From positions 1 to 40,555 of the forward strand of contig CAJKFC010000003.1 of assembly GCA_905199135.1 (NCBI GenBank): a DNA stretch of 40,555 nt, read 5' to 3'. Each line of letters begins with the position of its first letter. The stretch's first letter is position 1. A program made the position numbers and the translations under genes. Source of the stretch: an uncultured Eubacteriales bacterium (lineage in GTDB: Bacteria; Bacillota; Clostridia; Oscillospirales; Butyricicoccaceae). A model generated the notes under the pieces. That model was not told the origin of the DNA, made no database searches, and saw only the letters and a list, made by a program, of their open reading frames with translations. Shown one piece after another: positions 38,771-40,555 of the stretch.

Positions 38771-40357
38771 ATGAAAAGAGTATTGGCTTTGACACTGGCC
38801 ATGGTTATGCTCATGGCCATGTTCTCGGGATGCACAAAGACCGAGACAGACACAACGGCGGCATCGGGCGGCAGCGAAAGCGCAGACGGCACCGAGAGCA
38901 CCGAAGGCAAGAACATCCGCACAGACCTTGTGTCGGCAGAACCGGCAGACATAGTCACATTTGACCCTGCCGAGTCGACAGACTCCTACTCCAACAAGGC
39001 TATAAACCTCGTGTTCGACACACTTGTCGACCTTGACGAGAACTCCGAGTTTATCCCGGGCCTCGCCGAGAGCTGGGAGTACACAGACGACACAACTCTC
39101 GTCTTTAAAATCCGTGAGAATGTCAAGTTCCACAACGGCGAGATCCTCACACCCTCCGACATCAAGTTCACAATGGACCGCGTGGCAGAGACTCCCCAGT
39201 CCAAGAACTTCGTGGCAGATGTTGAGGAAGTCATCGCAGACGATGAGAACATGACTGTTACATTCAAGATGAAGCAGCCCTCCGCTTCCCTCATGGTAAA
39301 CCTCACAGAGGCAGGCTGCCACATCCTCAACCGGAAGGCCGTCGAAGAGGCAGGCGACAAGGTAGCCCAGACTCCCGTCGGCACAGGCCCCATGAAGCTC
39401 AAGGAGTGGAAGGTCAACAACGAGTGCATTTTGGAGCGTTTTGACGAGCACTGGGCAGGAACGCCTAAGGCAACATCCATCACACTCCGCGTCATGCCTG
39501 AATCCAACAGCCGTACAATCGCTCTGGAGACAGGCGAGGTCGATATGGTAACACCGATTTCGGCCATCGACATAGCCCGTATCAAGGAAAATCCCGACCT
39601 CAAGACCCTTGAGATGGAGAGCTCCACAATCACATATCTCTCCATGAACCACAGCAAGGCTCCTTTTGACAACCTCAAGGTTCGCCAGGCAGTTCACTAC
39701 GCCTGCGACAAGCAGTCTCTTATAGATGTCATATACGAGGGCTACGCTCTCCCCGGCATCTCTCCGTTCCCCACAATCATGCCCTACTTTGACGAGTCTC
39801 TCGAAGGTATGTACACATACGATATCGAGAAGGCAAAGGCCCTTATGGCCGAGGCAGGTTTCCCCAACGGTATAGACAGACCCATAGAGATCTGTGTATC
39901 CTCCGATGAGAGAAACAGAGCCGCTCAGATTCTCCAGTCCAGCTTTGCCGAGATAGGCATTCAGCTCGACATCGCAGTCATGGAGTTCGGTACACTTATG
40001 GAGCACTGCAACAACGGCACACACGACATGTTCATCATGGGCTGGGGCCACGCCACAAACCAGGACAGAACTATGACAAACAACTTCTATACAGAGTCCA
40101 TAGGCCCGACAGGTAACCGTCAGTGGTACTCCAACCCCGAGGTTGACAAGCTTATAGAAGAGGGTCGCCGTGAGCTCGACACCACAAAGCGCGAGCAGAT
40201 CTATAAGGACCTCCAGCGCATCATCATGGAAGATGTCGCATGGGTTCCACTGTTCCAGCAGATCAATGTCTACGGCCTCGACGCAGGTCTTGAGGGCGTT
40301 ATCTGGCACAAGCGCGGCACAGCTTACTATGCCGACGGCTATGTAGTTGAAGACTAA
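38771..40357 (+). CDS. Family 5 extracellular solute-binding lipoprotein (oligopeptide/dipeptide type)
   Basis: 528 residues from ATG 38771 (GGAAGAGG upstream). A lipoprotein signal peptide ends in FSGC with Cys21, followed by a Thr/Ser/Gly-rich linker. The body has the typical family pattern: NLVFDTLVDLDENSEFIPGLAESWE, FKIRENVKFHNGEILTPSDIKFTMDR and VRQAVHYACDKQSLIDVIYEGYA, and it ends in WVPLFQQINVYGLDAGLEG. It delivers peptides or a related ligand to an ABC importer. Permease and ATPase genes are not in the window; a strong terminator follows at once, so they would be downstream or expressed at a lower level. Confidence 0.94.
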   Translation: MKRVLALTLAMVMLMAMFSGCTKTETDTTAASGGSESADGTESTEGKNIRTDLVSAEPADIVTFDPAESTDSYSNKAINLVFDTLVDLDENSEFIPGLAESWEYTDDTTLVFKIRENVKFHNGEILTPSDIKFTMDRVAETPQSKNFVADVEEVIADDENMTVTFKMKQPSASLMVNLTEAGCHILNRKAVEEAGDKVAQTPVGTGPMKLKEWKVNNECILERFDEHWAGTPKATSITLRVMPESNSRTIALETGEVDMVTPISAIDIARIKENPDLKTLEMESSTITYLSMNHSKAPFDNLKVRQAVHYACDKQSLIDVIYEGYALPGISPFPTIMPYFDESLEGMYTYDIEKAKALMAEAGFPNGIDRPIEICVSSDERNRAAQILQSSFAEIGIQLDIAVMEFGTLMEHCNNGTHDMFIMGWGHATNQDRTMTNNFYTESIGPTGNRQWYSNPEVDKLIEEGRRELDTTKREQIYKDLQRIIMEDVAWVPLFQQINVYGLDAGLEGVIWHKRGTAYYADGYVVED

Positions 40358-40373
40358 TACTTCGATTATACAG

Positions 40374-40405
40374 AGGACAGACCGTAAGGTCTGTCCTTTT
40401 TTTTT
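40374..40405 (+). terminator. Strong terminator after the binding lipoprotein gene
   Basis: A perfect 10-bp stem AGGACAGACC/GGTCTGTCCT with a GTAA loop and eight T or more. Confidence 0.92.
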
Positions 40406-40555
40406 GCCCTTAAAATATGAATGAAATAAGACCGGCTGTTAAAATATAATACATATTATATCAATAATGCACAATATTAAGGTGGTAAAAAATATAAAAA
40501 ATGACAAGGCTTGCATTCAGAATTGGTTCCCGATTTTGATGAAAGACGAAAAAAA
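40406..40555. other. AT-rich end of window without a supported gene
   Basis: A TATAAT occurs at 40445-40450 without a convincing -35, and AAGGTGG at 40480-40486 is followed only by a 12-codon frame. It is probably the leader of a gene beyond the window. Confidence 0.4.

Overview
The window looks like a chromosome segment of an anaerobic, probably gut-associated Clostridia-type Bacillota. Consensus sigma-A promoters, AGGAGG ribosome binding sites, a type III glutamine synthetase, an isolated rplJ-rplL operon with an attenuator leader, a CoA-disulfide-reductase-type flavoprotein and sortase-anchored proteins all fit. Genus cannot be read from the sequence. Genes for cell-surface functions alternate with ordinary housekeeping genes.

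Layout. 1-754 is the 3' end of an LPKTG surface protein. 755-1199 holds a consensus promoter, a structured non-coding stretch and a terminator. 1200-2291 is a membrane diguanylate cyclase. 2292-3070 is an AT-rich interval with a perfect promoter, many stem-loops, a motif repeated three times and an intrinsic terminator: a candidate large structured RNA of about 630 nt. 3083-3818 holds two small related membrane-anchored proteins. 3875-4996 is rplL-rplJ with leader and promoter (minus strand). 5208-6334 encodes an AT-rich secreted protein and a small membrane protein. 6383-10309 (minus) carries glnN, a lone fumarase beta subunit, a coiled-coil protein and a thioredoxin-fold protein. tRNA-Arg(CCG) is at 10471.

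10747-27841 is a coherent surface module: a frameshifted SARP/BTAD regulator with a degenerate GGDEF tail, a conserved small protein, a sortase, a secreted transglutaminase-like protein, a six-gene type IV pilus/type II secretion-like operon with a PilT-like ATPase, an orphan solute-binding protein, and a 2895-residue IPKTG adhesin with a von Willebrand A domain, about 20 MucBP-like repeats and an inserted coiled-coil arm. Three promoters in this module share one geometry: two GTGAYYR-type heptamers 11 bp apart, with 8 bp from the second heptamer to the -10 box and no -35 box. This is the operator layout known for SARP activators. The SARP's tail keeps an RxxD motif but has lost GGDEF, so it could be a c-di-GMP-binding regulator of adhesin expression; that is inference.

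27946-40357 is more ordinary: a DtxR/MntR-like repressor with an operator-like palindrome, an amidase-GNAT fusion, murI, a two-component system, a YfcC-type transporter, a 35-residue membrane protein, a CoA-disulfide-reductase/rhodanese gene followed by two flavodoxin-like genes, an HD-domain protein, and an oligopeptide-type binding lipoprotein that ends in a strong terminator. The last 150 bases contain no gene I can support.
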